A stretch of DNA of 64,000 nt from Mycolicibacterium litorale. Its GTDB lineage: Bacteria > Actinomycetota > Actinomycetes > Mycobacteriales > Mycobacteriaceae. Shown piece after piece: positions 42,408 to 54,100 of this stretch. A program made the translations under genes and the position numbers. The stretch covers positions 4,712,001 to 4,776,000 of the forward strand of contig NZ_AP022586.1 of the NCBI RefSeq assembly GCF_010731695.1, written 5' to 3'. The notes beneath the pieces were generated by a model. The model was not told the origin of the DNA. It worked only from the letters and a program-made list of their open reading frames with translations, and ran no database searches. Each line of letters starts with the position of its first letter. The first letter of the stretch is position 1.

Positions 42408-43954
42408 GGCTGTTCCGTCCGCAGTTCGTGACCCTTGGTCGTCAGGCATCGCCCGTTCTCCAGATTCCACTGCCAGCCGTGCAGGTTGCAGGTCAGCGTG
42501 CTGCCCTCGACGACGCCGAACTTCGACAGGTCGGCCTTCAGGTGCGGGCACCGCCGCTGGAACTCGTAGCCGCCCATGGTGATCGACGCCGAATCGTCGT
42601 GCGCCTCGGCGAACCAGCCGTCGGCGTAGGCCACGCGCTCGTCGGTCAGGCACTTGAAGAACGTGTACAGGTACTCGTTGTACCCGCCCACCCGCCACGC
42701 CCGGAACCGGGTGGACAGGAAGATGGTGTTGACCCAGTCGGGTTCCCCGTCGCGCAGCACGGTGCGCACCAGTTCCGGTGCGATCTCGAAGCCGTAGCGG
42801 AACTTCTCGTCTGGGATGGGTTCGCGCACAACCCGTTTCGGGAAGTCGACCACGATGGTCTCTGGGCCGATCCGCAGTTCGACCGGGTAGCCGATGCCGT
42901 CGCAGATCTGGTCGCTCTGCACCATGATCGGTTCGAACTTCTCCCGCAGCGGCTCGAGCAGCGATTCGCCGCCCGGCGCGGCCCACGACGCCTTCTCGGC
43001 GGCCAGTACCGGCGCCATCCGCTGGGCGAACGCCTCGATGTAGTCGGCCTTGCCGGTGGTGAAGATGGCCTCCACCTCGTCGTCCGGCAGCGGATGGGTC
43101 AGTGAGTCCAGTTGCGAGCCGGTGAATTCCGCGGTGGAACCGGGGATCATCAGCAGTCCGCCGTCGTGGCCGTGCCTGCGCATCTGGTCGAGGAACACCA
43201 TCTGGTCCGGGAAGATGTTCGCCGGGTCACCGTGATCGTCGTTCAGGTCACGCAGCTCGGGGTCCAGGAAGCACGGCGGACCGGCCGACGGGATCACCCA
43301 GGTGGCGCCGACCTGGGCGATGTACTGGCGGCAGCGGTCCATCTGGCGCTGGCGCTTCTGCGTGCCGAACGCCTCCTTGGCCCGGGCAGGCATGTCGTAG
43401 ACCATCGGGTACCAGATCGCCCCCGAGTACTGCAGCATGTGGACGTCGACCTGGCCGAAGTCGGCGGCCAGCACGTCGAGGTCGACCGGGCGGGCGTCGT
43501 TCATGTTGAACGCGACCGTCTCGCCGTCATCGACCACCAGCCCGGAGTCGCCGATCGGCCCGTCGGCCGGCGCCCGCAGCGCGATGATCATCACATCGAG
43601 GTCGCCCTTGGGGCCGCTGACGCGGTGCTTGACCGAGTCCGTGGTCTCGAAGAACCGGTGGAAGCCGAGCTTCTCGAGCTCCCGGCGCAGGTCCGGCACA
43701 GGATAGTCGGGCAGCAGCACGACGGCGTCCTTGTTGACGTGCTCGCGCAGGTTCTTCGGGTCGAAGTGGTCCTTGTGCAGGTGGGAGACGTAGAGGTAGT
43801 CGACGTCGCCGAGGGCGTCCCAGTCGAGCTGGGTGTTGTCGGGGAACGGGAACCACGAGGCGAAGTAGGCCGGATTGACCCACGGATCGCACAGGATGCT
43901 CCCCGCCCTGGTGTCGATCCTGAAGCCGGCGTGTCCCACGCTGGTGACCTGCAC
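42404..43954 (-). CDS. Metallo-beta-lactamase-fold / Rieske [2Fe-2S] protein (CMAH-like)
   Basis: 516 residues from the GTG at 43954, preceded by GGAAGGAAA. The N-terminal half is a metallo-beta-lactamase fold with HLHKDHFDPKN. The C-terminal domain has a Rieske cluster: RRCPHLKADL (Cys-x-His) and TCNLHGWQW (Cys-x2-His). The combination is that of CMP-N-acetylneuraminate hydroxylase-like proteins. The length matches Rv3818. Sialic-acid hydroxylation is unlikely in mycobacteria, so the true substrate is open. Confidence 0.85.
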   Translation of the reverse strand: MQVTSVGHAGFRIDTRAGSILCDPWVNPAYFASWFPFPDNTQLDWDALGDVDYLYVSHLHKDHFDPKNLREHVNKDAVVLLPDYPVPDLRRELEKLGFHRFFETTDSVKHRVSGPKGDLDVMIIALRAPADGPIGDSGLVVDDGETVAFNMNDARPVDLDVLAADFGQVDVHMLQYSGAIWYPMVYDMPARAKEAFGTQKRQRQMDRCRQYIAQVGATWVIPSAGPPCFLDPELRDLNDDHGDPANIFPDQMVFLDQMRRHGHDGGLLMIPGSTAEFTGSQLDSLTHPLPDDEVEAIFTTGKADYIEAFAQRMAPVLAAEKASWAAPGGESLLEPLREKFEPIMVQSDQICDGIGYPVELRIGPETIVVDFPKRVVREPIPDEKFRYGFEIAPELVRTVLRDGEPDWVNTIFLSTRFRAWRVGGYNEYLYTFFKCLTDERVAYADGWFAEAHDDSASITMGGYEFQRRCPHLKADLSKFGVVEGSTLTCNLHGWQWNLENGRCLTTKGHELRTEQP

Positions 43955-44093
43955 ATTTTCCTTCCCGCACGCGCTCTCGCGCGCATGACGTCGCGGGTCC
44001 AGTCTAAGGGCCGGCACAGGTGGTTCCCGCCTGCCGCGGCGGGTGGTGTACGGCTCACCGCGACCCTGCGGCACGGCGCACTACGCTGGCCGT

Positions 44094-44870
44094 GTGGAAC
44101 CGGTATACGGAACAGTCATCCAGATCGCGCGCCTGGCGTGGCGCATGCAGGGCTTGACGTTCACCGTCACCGGCGTGGAGAACCTGCCGAAGACCGGTGG
44201 CGCGGTCGTGGCGATCAACCACACCAGCTATTTCGACTTCACCTTCGCCGGTCTGCCCGCCTACCGGCAGGGGCTCGGCCGCAAGGTCCGCTTCATGGCG
44301 AAGAAGGAAGTGTTCGACCACAAGGTCACCGGGCCGATCATGCGCAGCCTGCGGCACATCGAGGTGGACCGCGAGAGCGGCGCCGCCTCGTTCGAGCACG
44401 CGTGCGAGGCGCTGGCCGCCGGGGAGCTGGTCGGGGTGTACCCGGAGGCGACGATCAGCCGCAGCTTCGAGATCAAGGAGTTCAAGTCCGGGGCGGCGCG
44501 GATGGCGATCGCCGCGCAGATGCCGATCGTCCCGCACATCGTCTGGGGTGCGCAGCGCATCTGGACCAAGGGCCACCCGAAGAAGCTGCTGCGCCCCAAG
44601 GTGCCGATCTCGGTGGCCGTCGGTGAGCCGATCGAGCCCACGCTGCCCGCTCCGGAGTTGACGGCGCTGCTGCACCACCGGATGCAGCATCTGCTCGAGC
44701 GGGTGCAGGACGCCTATGGCCCGCATCCGCCCGGCGAGTTCTGGGTGCCGCACCGGCTGGGCGGCGGGGCGCCGACGCTGGCGGAGGCGAACCGGATGGA
44801 CATGGAGGAGGCGGCGCAGAAGGCGGCGCGCCGCGCCGAGCAGGCCGGGCCCGGCGGGGTGCCGGAGTAG
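44094..44870 (+). CDS. 1-acyl-glycerol-phosphate acyltransferase-like (Rv3816c-like)
   Basis: 258 residues from the GTG at 44094. PlsC motifs: I NHTSYFDF (H-x4-D), II FMAKKEVFDH, III VYPEATISRS, IV MPIVPHIVWG. It moves acyl chains onto a lysophospholipid or similar acceptor at the membrane. TACGCT six bases before the GTG suggests a leaderless message. The 5-base gap and 40-50% apparent likeness to the next gene point to an old tandem duplication. Confidence 0.88.
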   Translation: MEPVYGTVIQIARLAWRMQGLTFTVTGVENLPKTGGAVVAINHTSYFDFTFAGLPAYRQGLGRKVRFMAKKEVFDHKVTGPIMRSLRHIEVDRESGAASFEHACEALAAGELVGVYPEATISRSFEIKEFKSGAARMAIAAQMPIVPHIVWGAQRIWTKGHPKKLLRPKVPISVAVGEPIEPTLPAPELTALLHHRMQHLLERVQDAYGPHPPGEFWVPHRLGGGAPTLAEANRMDMEEAAQKAARRAEQAGPGGVPE

Positions 44871-44875
44871 CGCCT

Positions 44876-45631
44876 ATGGAGCCGGTCTTTCGCACGCTGG
44901 AGATCGTCGCCGAGGCTGTCGCCAGGATCAACGGGACCCGGATCACCTACCACGGACTCGAGCACATCCCGGCTCGCGGCGGTGCGGTGGTGGCGATCAA
45001 CCACACAAGCTACGTCGACTGGTTGCCCGCGGCCCTGGCGGTCAAGCAGCGCCGGCGACGGATGCGATTCATGATCAAGGCCGAGATGGAGCGGGTCAGG
45101 ATCGTCGGATTCCTGATCAGGCACACCGGCACCATCCCGGTCGACCGGCGGGCGGGTGCGGGTGCGTACGCCGCAGCCGTCCAGTCGCTGCGCGCGGGTG
45201 AACTGGTGGGCGTGTACCCGGAGGCGACGATCAGCCGCAGCTTCGAACTCAAGGAGTTCAAGACCGGTGCGGCGCGCATGGCGATCGAGGCCGGGGTGCC
45301 GATCGTGCCGTTGATCGTCTGGGGTGCGCAGCGGGTGTGGACGAAGGATCATCCACGGGCCGTGGGTCGCAGCAGGATTCCGATCACGGTGGTGGTGGGC
45401 GAGCCCATCGCGGCGGCGGAGCCGGTGTCGGAGCTGAGCGTCACGCTGCGTGAGGCGATGGGCGCACTGCTGGACCGGGCGCAGTCCGACTACCCCCACC
45501 CGGCGGGGGAGTACTGGGTTCCACGCAGACTGGGCGGCGGTGCGCCGACCATCGAGGAGGCCAGGCGCCTCGACGAGGCCGAACTGGCGGAGCGGGCCCG
45601 GAGACGGGCGGAAGGCGGACGGCCTACATGA
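44876..45631 (+). CDS. 1-acyl-glycerol-phosphate acyltransferase-like (Rv3815c-like)
   Basis: 251 residues, a paralogue of the gene before it with the same PlsC motifs (NHTSYVDWLP, FMIKAEMERVRIVG, VYPEATISRS, VPIVPLIVWG) and the same WVPRRLGGGAPT ending. M. tuberculosis has the same tandem (Rv3816c-Rv3815c-Rv3814c, three copies). The stop TGA is part of an ATGA that begins the 35-bp repeat ladder. The last residues (RRRAEGGRPT) are coded by DNA resembling a decayed copy of that repeat. Confidence 0.88.
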   Translation: MEPVFRTLEIVAEAVARINGTRITYHGLEHIPARGGAVVAINHTSYVDWLPAALAVKQRRRRMRFMIKAEMERVRIVGFLIRHTGTIPVDRRAGAGAYAAAVQSLRAGELVGVYPEATISRSFELKEFKTGAARMAIEAGVPIVPLIVWGAQRVWTKDHPRAVGRSRIPITVVVGEPIAAAEPVSELSVTLREAMGALLDRAQSDYPHPAGEYWVPRRLGGGAPTIEEARRLDEAELAERARRRAEGGRPT

Positions 45632-45732
45632 CGCAAGCGAGGAGCGAAGGCGGATCGCGCATATGACGCAAGCGAGGAGCGAAGGCGGATCGCGCATATG
45701 ACGCAAGCGAGGAGCGAAGGCGGATCGCGCAT
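45628..45732 (+). repeat. Three 35-bp tandem repeats, each an overlapping mini-ORF
   Basis: Identical units begin at 45628, 45663 and 45698. Each starts ATGACGCAAGCGAGGAGCGA and ends GCGGATCGCGCAT. Each unit codes for MTQARSEGGSRI then TGA, and each TGA overlaps the next ATG as ATGA. The first ATGA also overlaps the acyltransferase stop and the last gives the ATG of the HAD gene at 45733. AGGAGCGAAGG in each copy can act as a ribosome-binding site. There are no spacers, so this is not CRISPR. Confidence 0.9.
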
Positions 45733-46548
45733 ATGACATTGCCGGCGATGATCGCCACCGACGTGGACGGCACCCTGCTCGACGACGACGAGAAGGTCTC
45801 GCCCCGTACGCGCGCGGCCGTGCACGCCGCCGTCGACGCCGGTGTGCAGTTCGTGCTCGCGACCGGGCGCCCGCCCCGCTGGGTGGCGCCTGTGGTCGAC
45901 GGGCTGGGACTGGCGCCGATGGCGGTGTGCGCCAACGGCGCGGTGATCTACGACCCGTCCACCGACCGCATCGTGTCGGCCCGCACGCTGTCGATCGACG
46001 CGCTGCGCGAGCTGGCCGACATCGCGAGCCGGGTCATCCCCGGTGCGGGGCTGGCCGTCGAGCGGGTGGGCCGATCCGCCCACGATGCGGCGACCCCGCA
46101 GTTCGTCAGCTCACCCGGTTACGAGCACGCCTGGCTCAACCCCGACAACACCGAGGTGTCGCTCGACGATCTCCTGAGCGCCCCCGCGGTCAAACTGCTC
46201 ATCCGCAAGTCCGGTGCGCGCAGCGCCGACATGGCCGCGGAACTGGCCAAGCACATCACCGTCGAGGGTGATATCACCTACTCGACGAACAACGGTCTGA
46301 TCGAGGTGATGCCGGCGGGCGTCAGCAAGGCCAGCGGAATCCAGGAGCTCGCGGGTCCGCAGGGTCTGGTCGCCGGCGACGTGCTGACCTTCGGGGACAT
46401 GCCCAACGACATCCCGATGCTGCGCTGGGCCGGCCACGGCGTGGCGATGGGCAACGCGCATCCGGAAGCGGTGTCGGCCGCCGACGAGGTCACCAGCCGC
46501 AACAACGACGACGGTGTGGCGCGCGTGCTCGAACGCTGGTGGATGTAG
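45733..46548 (+). CDS. Cof-type HAD hydrolase (Rv3813c-like)
   Basis: 271 residues. HAD motif I is MIATDVDGTLLDDDEKVSP, motif II VLATGRPPRW, and the late motif VLTFGDMPNDIPMLRWAGHGVAMGNA. The C2-type cap (about 85-190) marks the Cof subfamily, which includes sugar and flavin-nucleotide phosphatases. The start is joined to the repeat ladder upstream, so its translation may depend on reinitiation from the acyltransferase gene. Corresponds to Rv3813c. Confidence 0.88.
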   Translation: MTLPAMIATDVDGTLLDDDEKVSPRTRAAVHAAVDAGVQFVLATGRPPRWVAPVVDGLGLAPMAVCANGAVIYDPSTDRIVSARTLSIDALRELADIASRVIPGAGLAVERVGRSAHDAATPQFVSSPGYEHAWLNPDNTEVSLDDLLSAPAVKLLIRKSGARSADMAAELAKHITVEGDITYSTNNGLIEVMPAGVSKASGIQELAGPQGLVAGDVLTFGDMPNDIPMLRWAGHGVAMGNAHPEAVSAADEVTSRNNDDGVARVLERWWM

Positions 46549-46567
46549 ACCCGGCTCAAGTTCGATT

Positions 46568-46617
46568 GTCGGACTCCTCAACGCGGCTCGTGCCTCGCCG
46601 CTTGATCGTCGTCCGAC
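46568..46617. terminator. Hairpin between convergent HAD and amidase genes
   Basis: GTCGGAC (46568-46574) pairs with GTCCGAC (46611-46617), and TCAACGCGG with CCGCTTGA inside it with one bulge. There is no T-run. The position between two convergent stops supports a terminator function. Confidence 0.4.
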
Positions 46618-48230
46618 TAGGGATTGATCGGTGCGGTGAACCGTTCCAGCTGCACCGGCGGGGTGTGTGACGAAGCGGGCGGCAGTTCGAGCGGGACGCC
46701 GTCGATCACCCGGGTGACGGTGCCCTTCTCGCGGTCGAAGTTCAGCGTGCCGTGTTGGAAGTTCTGTTTGATCCACAGCGGTTCGTGGATCTCGCCGCTG
46801 GTGGGCAGTCCGAGTGCGCCGCGCTCGAATCCCAGTGCGCCCCAAGCGTCGTAGATGGCGCCCGTCACCGGCGCGGCGCCGCTCTCCGGTGACCAGTACA
46901 TCGCGCCGCGCTCGAAGCGGACGTACTTGGCCGAGCCGGCGCCGGCGGCCTCCGGCGATGTCGGCGCGCCCAGCGCGCTGGTCATCGCACCCATCTTGGT
47001 CCATCGGTCGAAAATCGCTCCGCCGCGCAGGGTTTCGGCCAGATCCTCCGGCCCTGGGGGTGCGTTGAACCGGGCGGCGATGGCCCGCAGATCGCCCATC
47101 GCGGCGTAGGCGGCGCGGCCCGGGCATTCGGTGTTGCCGACGTCGCGGTGGGTGAAGATGCTCGGCAGTGTGGGGGTGGCGCCCTGCGGGAAGTGGGTGA
47201 ACGACCCGCCGGCAGACGTCAGCACCACGGTCCCCATCGGGTCGACGCGGTCGAGTCCCAGCCGCCAGCCCAGCAGTCGTCCGGTGGTGCGCAACTGGAT
47301 CGGGGTGGGCGGTACCAGGTCGAAGTTGCCCATCATCGCCACCCCCCAGGTGTCGATGTTGAACCCGCCGGTGTGCGATCCCTCGACTGGCCGGTCCATT
47401 CCGCCCGCGCGTCCCTCGAAGACCTGGCCGTACTTGTCGACCAGTGCGTTGTAGCCCAGGTCGCACCAGCCCAGCGTGCGGGTGTGGTACTCGTAGATCG
47501 ACCGGACCATGCCCGCGGAATCCTCGGGTGCGTACTCATTGCTGCCCGCGGTGTGGTGCACGATCCCGGCGCGAACGGCCCTGTCGTAGCGCGGTTCTCC
47601 GCATCGCATCGATTCGTCGGCGCCCCACTGCGGGCGGGTGATGATGCGGGGTGGCACCCCCGGGGCCATCACCGCGTTGGGCAGCGGCAGTGTGTCGACC
47701 GGTGCCTGCGGCGGGCTGATCAGTACCGCGTTGATGTTCTGTGCGAACGGCTGCTCGACGGTGGCGGGGACGTACCCGAGCCGGGGTCCTTCGGGTGCTT
47801 TGGCCGGCGGTGCGGTGGGTGCGGCGTCGGGCGGCCGGGTCACCGCGATCTGCACGGTGGTGGTGCGTCCGACGAACACCGGGTCGGTGCCGCGCAGTGC
47901 GGCGTTCTCCTCGCCGACTCCTTCGAGTGGTTCGGCCTCGTACCACGGCCCCCATGAGCCGTCATCCTTCTTGGCGCGCACCCGTGCGGAGGTTCCGGTG
48001 AGGTCGTCGGCGGTCAGCGCGACCATGGAGAACGGAGTGTCCTGGTGGAGTTCGCGGATGGTCTCGCCGCCGCCGAGGCCGGGGAGGGCCTGCTCGGTCA
48101 GCACCGGTGCGCCGGGTGCCGCGGAATCGTTGTCGTCGCCGGGCAGTCCGTCGACCGCCCACGGCAGGATCACGATCGTCGCCGCGATTGCGGTGAAGAA
48201 GAGCGACGGCGCAGGTCGACGGGACAGCAC
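46617..48230 (-). CDS. N-acetylmuramoyl-L-alanine amidase with LGFP repeats
   Basis: 537 residues. A signal peptide or anchor (FFTAIAATIVILPWAVDGL) is followed by a Ser/Pro linker and an Ig-like region. The PGRP/Amidase_2 domain (about 205-380) has zinc residues in AGIVHHTAGSNEYAPED, YNALVDKYGQVFEGR and IFTHRDVGNTECPG. The C-terminus carries LGFP-type repeats (MGAMTSALGAPTSPEA, ALGFERGALGLPTSGEIHEP) that bind cell wall. It cleaves the muramic-acid/L-alanine bond of peptidoglycan. Corresponds to Rv3811. GTG start. Confidence 0.92.
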   Translation of the reverse strand: MLSRRPAPSLFFTAIAATIVILPWAVDGLPGDDNDSAAPGAPVLTEQALPGLGGGETIRELHQDTPFSMVALTADDLTGTSARVRAKKDDGSWGPWYEAEPLEGVGEENAALRGTDPVFVGRTTTVQIAVTRPPDAAPTAPPAKAPEGPRLGYVPATVEQPFAQNINAVLISPPQAPVDTLPLPNAVMAPGVPPRIITRPQWGADESMRCGEPRYDRAVRAGIVHHTAGSNEYAPEDSAGMVRSIYEYHTRTLGWCDLGYNALVDKYGQVFEGRAGGMDRPVEGSHTGGFNIDTWGVAMMGNFDLVPPTPIQLRTTGRLLGWRLGLDRVDPMGTVVLTSAGGSFTHFPQGATPTLPSIFTHRDVGNTECPGRAAYAAMGDLRAIAARFNAPPGPEDLAETLRGGAIFDRWTKMGAMTSALGAPTSPEAAGAGSAKYVRFERGAMYWSPESGAAPVTGAIYDAWGALGFERGALGLPTSGEIHEPLWIKQNFQHGTLNFDREKGTVTRVIDGVPLELPPASSHTPPVQLERFTAPINP

Positions 48231-48304
48231 GGACTGATGTTACGTATGTGTCAGTTGTTACTGATGTTTCGACACGGCCGAAAACGGCAACAAATCACAA
48301 CTGC

Positions 48305-48345
48305 AACGGCACCGCAGAGTCGTCGTTGACTTCTGCGGTGCCGTT
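48305..48345 (-). terminator. Terminator-like stem after erp
   Basis: AACGGCACCGCAGA (48305-48318) pairs perfectly with 48332-48345; the loop is 13 bases. It lies just after the erp stop in the direction of transcription, followed by a weakly T-rich stretch (TTGTGATTTGTTG on the minus strand). Confidence 0.75.
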
Positions 48346-48359
48346 TCGATGCAGGACTA

Positions 48360-49259
48360 CTACATACCCGGGGCCGGTGCCGGGGCCGGTGCAGGCGGCG
48401 GGAGCGGCGCGCCGGCGGGCGGGGCCGCCGACTTGATGGCCCCCGTGATCGCCGGCACCACGACGCCCTTGAGCAGGTCGATGGCCTGGCCCGCGCCGAG
48501 CTGGTTGGCCGCGCTGGACAGATCGCCGAGCAGGCCGGTGCTGGCCGGAGCGGTGGGCACCGTCGCCATCAGCGGATCGCCGAGGATCGGGTAGGTGCCC
48601 AGGGCCGGGTCGGTGGCCAGCGGCGCCGAGATCGGGATCTCTCCCGGCACCGGCAGGGCGCCGGTGGAAACCGGGGTCAGCGCCGGATCGAGGCCGGCCG
48701 CCGGCGTGGTCAGCCCCGGGGCGGTCAGCCCGGAGAGATCACCGGCGGGGCTGGTCAGCGCCGGGTTGGTGAGCGCGGGGTTGGTCAGCCCCACGTCGGT
48801 GAGCCCCGGCGCGGTCGCGGTCACCGGCGGCACGCTCACCCCCGGCGTCGTCAGACCGGGCGTGGTCAGGCCGGGCGTGGTCAGCCCCGGGGTGGTGAGA
48901 CCGGGCGTGGCCAGGCCCGGGGTGGTCAGACCCGGCGTCGCGAGGCCTGGCGAGGTGAGACCGGGCGTGGCCAGGCCAGGGGTGGTCAGCGTCGGCGACG
49001 CGGCCGGGGTTCCGGTGAGCACGCTCGTCGGCATCGGCGGGAGGTTGATGCCGAACGAGGACAGGCCCTGCGACAGTGCGGACATCAGCTCGCTGGGCAG
49101 ATCGGTGACCATGGCGGCCTGGACGAACTCTCGGTGCTGAGGCGCATCGGTGGACCCGGAGAGCTGGGTCACGGCCACGGCTGCGACTGGACTTGCGACG
49201 GCCAGGGCGGCGAACGCGCTCATGGCTGTCGAGGCCTTGTTGCGACGTCGGTTCGGCAC
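48360..49259 (-). CDS. erp: Exported repetitive protein Erp (PirG)
   Basis: 299 residues. A signal peptide (STAMSAFAALAVASPVAAVAVT) precedes a conserved N-terminal domain (FVQAAMVTDLPSELMSAL). About 15-20 five-residue repeats of the PGLTT/PGLAT type follow (residues 90-175). A more varied C-terminal region with a hydrophobic segment and proline tail closes it. Erp is a surface protein needed for normal growth and virulence; repeat number varies by species. Corresponds to Rv3810. GAGGAG precedes the GTG. Confidence 0.92.
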   Translation of the reverse strand: MPNRRRNKASTAMSAFAALAVASPVAAVAVTQLSGSTDAPQHREFVQAAMVTDLPSELMSALSQGLSSFGINLPPMPTSVLTGTPAASPTLTTPGLATPGLTSPGLATPGLTTPGLATPGLTTPGLTTPGLTTPGLTTPGVSVPPVTATAPGLTDVGLTNPALTNPALTSPAGDLSGLTAPGLTTPAAGLDPALTPVSTGALPVPGEIPISAPLATDPALGTYPILGDPLMATVPTAPASTGLLGDLSSAANQLGAGQAIDLLKGVVVPAITGAIKSAAPPAGAPLPPPAPAPAPAPGM

Positions 49260-49375
49260 GGAAGTCTCCTCAATACATGGACTACATGTGGTTATTGCTC
49301 GTCAGCTCAATCGATGTCGACGGCGCCGAACTCCCTCTCACGAGTCCACGCTTCGACCTGACCGATGCTACTGGC

Positions 49376-49398
49376 GTGACTGGTGTGACTAGAGTGAC
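49376..49398 (-). promoter_or_regulatory. Triple GTGAC direct repeat (MtrA-like site)
   Basis: GTGAC occurs at 49376, 49385 and 49394, each 9 bases apart. On the minus strand this reads GTCAC three times. MtrA, the essential mycobacterial response regulator, binds direct repeats of GTCACA-like sequence with about this spacing. The site lies 117-139 bases upstream of erp, a cell-surface gene. No direct evidence of binding. Confidence 0.5.
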
Positions 49399-49413
49399 GA
49401 TATGGAATCGTGA

Positions 49414-52652
<3,239 letters not shown>

Positions 52653-52655
52653 ACG

Positions 52656-53183
52656 ATGGTTGACGAACCGCGCGGTGAGGACGCCGCGTTGGTGGCGGTA
52701 CAGGCTGCCCTCGCAGGTCGCTCCGGTGTGCTGCCTGGCGCCCGCGCGCTGTCGCACTTCGGCGAGCACAGCGCGGGTTGGCTGGCCGTCGCCGGCGCCG
52801 GCGCCCTGCTGCAACCCTCGCGCAGGCGCGACTGGCTGGTCGCGGGCACCGGCGCGTTCGCCGCGCACGCGGCCGCCGTGCTGATCAAGCGCGTCGTCCG
52901 CCGGGAGCGCCCGCACCACCCGGACATCGCCGTCAACGTCGGCACACCGAGTCGGCTGAGCTTCCCGTCCGCACACGCCACGTCCACCACCGCCGCCGCG
53001 GTTCTGCTGGGCCGGGTGACCGGGTTGCCGCTGCCCGCGCTGCTGGTGCCGCCGATGGCGTTGTCGCGACTGGTGCTCGGCGTGCACTATCCCAGTGACG
53101 TGCTGACCGGCGTCGCGGTCGGTGCGGTGGTCGCCGAGGCCACCGCGCGTGCGGCCCACCGGAGAAGTGGAGTTTCGGCATGA
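52656..53183 (+). CDS. PAP2-type decaprenylphosphoryl-5-phosphoribose phosphatase
   Basis: 175 residues, several membrane helices, and the PAP2 phosphatase motifs KRVVRRERP, PSAHATST and SRLVLGVHYPSDVLTG. It removes the 5-phosphate from DPPR, the product of the next gene's enzyme, on the way to decaprenylphosphoryl arabinose. Corresponds to Rv3807c. It starts 3 bases after glfT2 and its stop overlaps ubiA as ATGA. Confidence 0.9.
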   Translation: MVDEPRGEDAALVAVQAALAGRSGVLPGARALSHFGEHSAGWLAVAGAGALLQPSRRRDWLVAGTGAFAAHAAAVLIKRVVRRERPHHPDIAVNVGTPSRLSFPSAHATSTTAAAVLLGRVTGLPLPALLVPPMALSRLVLGVHYPSDVLTGVAVGAVVAEATARAAHRRSGVSA

Positions 53184-54100
53184 GTGAGGAAGCGGCACCG
53201 GTCACCGGCCCGCCACGGAGCCTGCCCGCAGGCATCGTCAAGGCGATCCGGCCGCGGCAGTGGGTGAAGAACCTGCTGGTGCTGGCCGCGCCACTGGTCG
53301 CCCTCGGCGACGACCGGTTCACCTACGACTACCGCACCGTGCTGATCAAGGTGTCGGTGGCCTTCGTCGCGTTCTGCCTGGCGGCCTCCACGGTGTACCT
53401 GGTCAACGACGCCCGCGATGTCGAAGCCGACCGCGCCCACCCGACCAAGCGGTTCCGCCCGATCGCGGCAGGGGTGGTGCCCGAACGGCTGGCCTACATC
53501 CTCGCCGTCGTGCTGGGCGCGCTGTCGCTGATCATCTCGTGGCTGCTCACCCCGAACCTGGCGCTGGTGATGGCGGTCTACATCGCCATCCAGCTGGCCT
53601 ACTGCTTCGGCCTGAAACATCAAGCGGTGCTGGACATCTGCATCGTCTCGTCTGGATTCCTCATCCGGGCCATCGCGGGCGGCGTGGCCGCCGACATCCC
53701 GCTGTCGCAGTGGTTCCTGCTCGTCATGGCGTTCGGCTCGCTGTTCATGGCGGCGGGTAAGCGCTACGCCGAACTGCAGCTGGCCGAACGGACCGGCGCC
53801 AAGATCCGCAAGTCGCTCGAGCGCTACACCACCACATACCTGCGGTTCGTGTGGACGATGTCGGCGACCGCGGTGGTGCTCTGTTACGGCCTGTGGGCGT
53901 TCGGGCGTGACGACCAGGGCGGCACCTCGTGGTTCGTCGTCTCGATGATCCCGTTCACCATCGCGATCCTGCGCTACGCCGTCGACGTCGACGGCGGCAT
54001 GGCGGGGGAGCCCGAGGAGATCGCGCTGCGCGACCGGGTGCTGCAGTTCCTCGCCGTGGCGTGGATCGGGACCGTCGGTGCGGCAGTCATCTTCGGCTGA
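53180..54100 (+). CDS. ubiA: DPPR synthase (UbiA-family phosphoribosyltransferase)
   Basis: 306 residues with about nine membrane helices. The metal-diphosphate motif VNDARDVEADRAHPTKRF is near residue 75, and a second acidic region follows in the C-terminal half (YAVDVDGGMAGEPEEIAL). It joins phosphoribosyl pyrophosphate and decaprenyl phosphate to form DPPR, the first committed step to arabinan donors. Essential in mycobacteria and linked to ethambutol response. Corresponds to Rv3806c. It also serves as the reference for the UbiA-like motif in the fusion gene at 36655-38679. Confidence 0.95.
   Translation: MSEEAAPVTGPPRSLPAGIVKAIRPRQWVKNLLVLAAPLVALGDDRFTYDYRTVLIKVSVAFVAFCLAASTVYLVNDARDVEADRAHPTKRFRPIAAGVVPERLAYILAVVLGALSLIISWLLTPNLALVMAVYIAIQLAYCFGLKHQAVLDICIVSSGFLIRAIAGGVAADIPLSQWFLLVMAFGSLFMAAGKRYAELQLAERTGAKIRKSLERYTTTYLRFVWTMSATAVVLCYGLWAFGRDDQGGTSWFVVSMIPFTIAILRYAVDVDGGMAGEPEEIALRDRVLQFLAVAWIGTVGAAVIFG

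Noticed and set aside
45628..45732. CRISPR array
   Set aside because: The repeats are directly adjacent without spacers and no cas genes are present.
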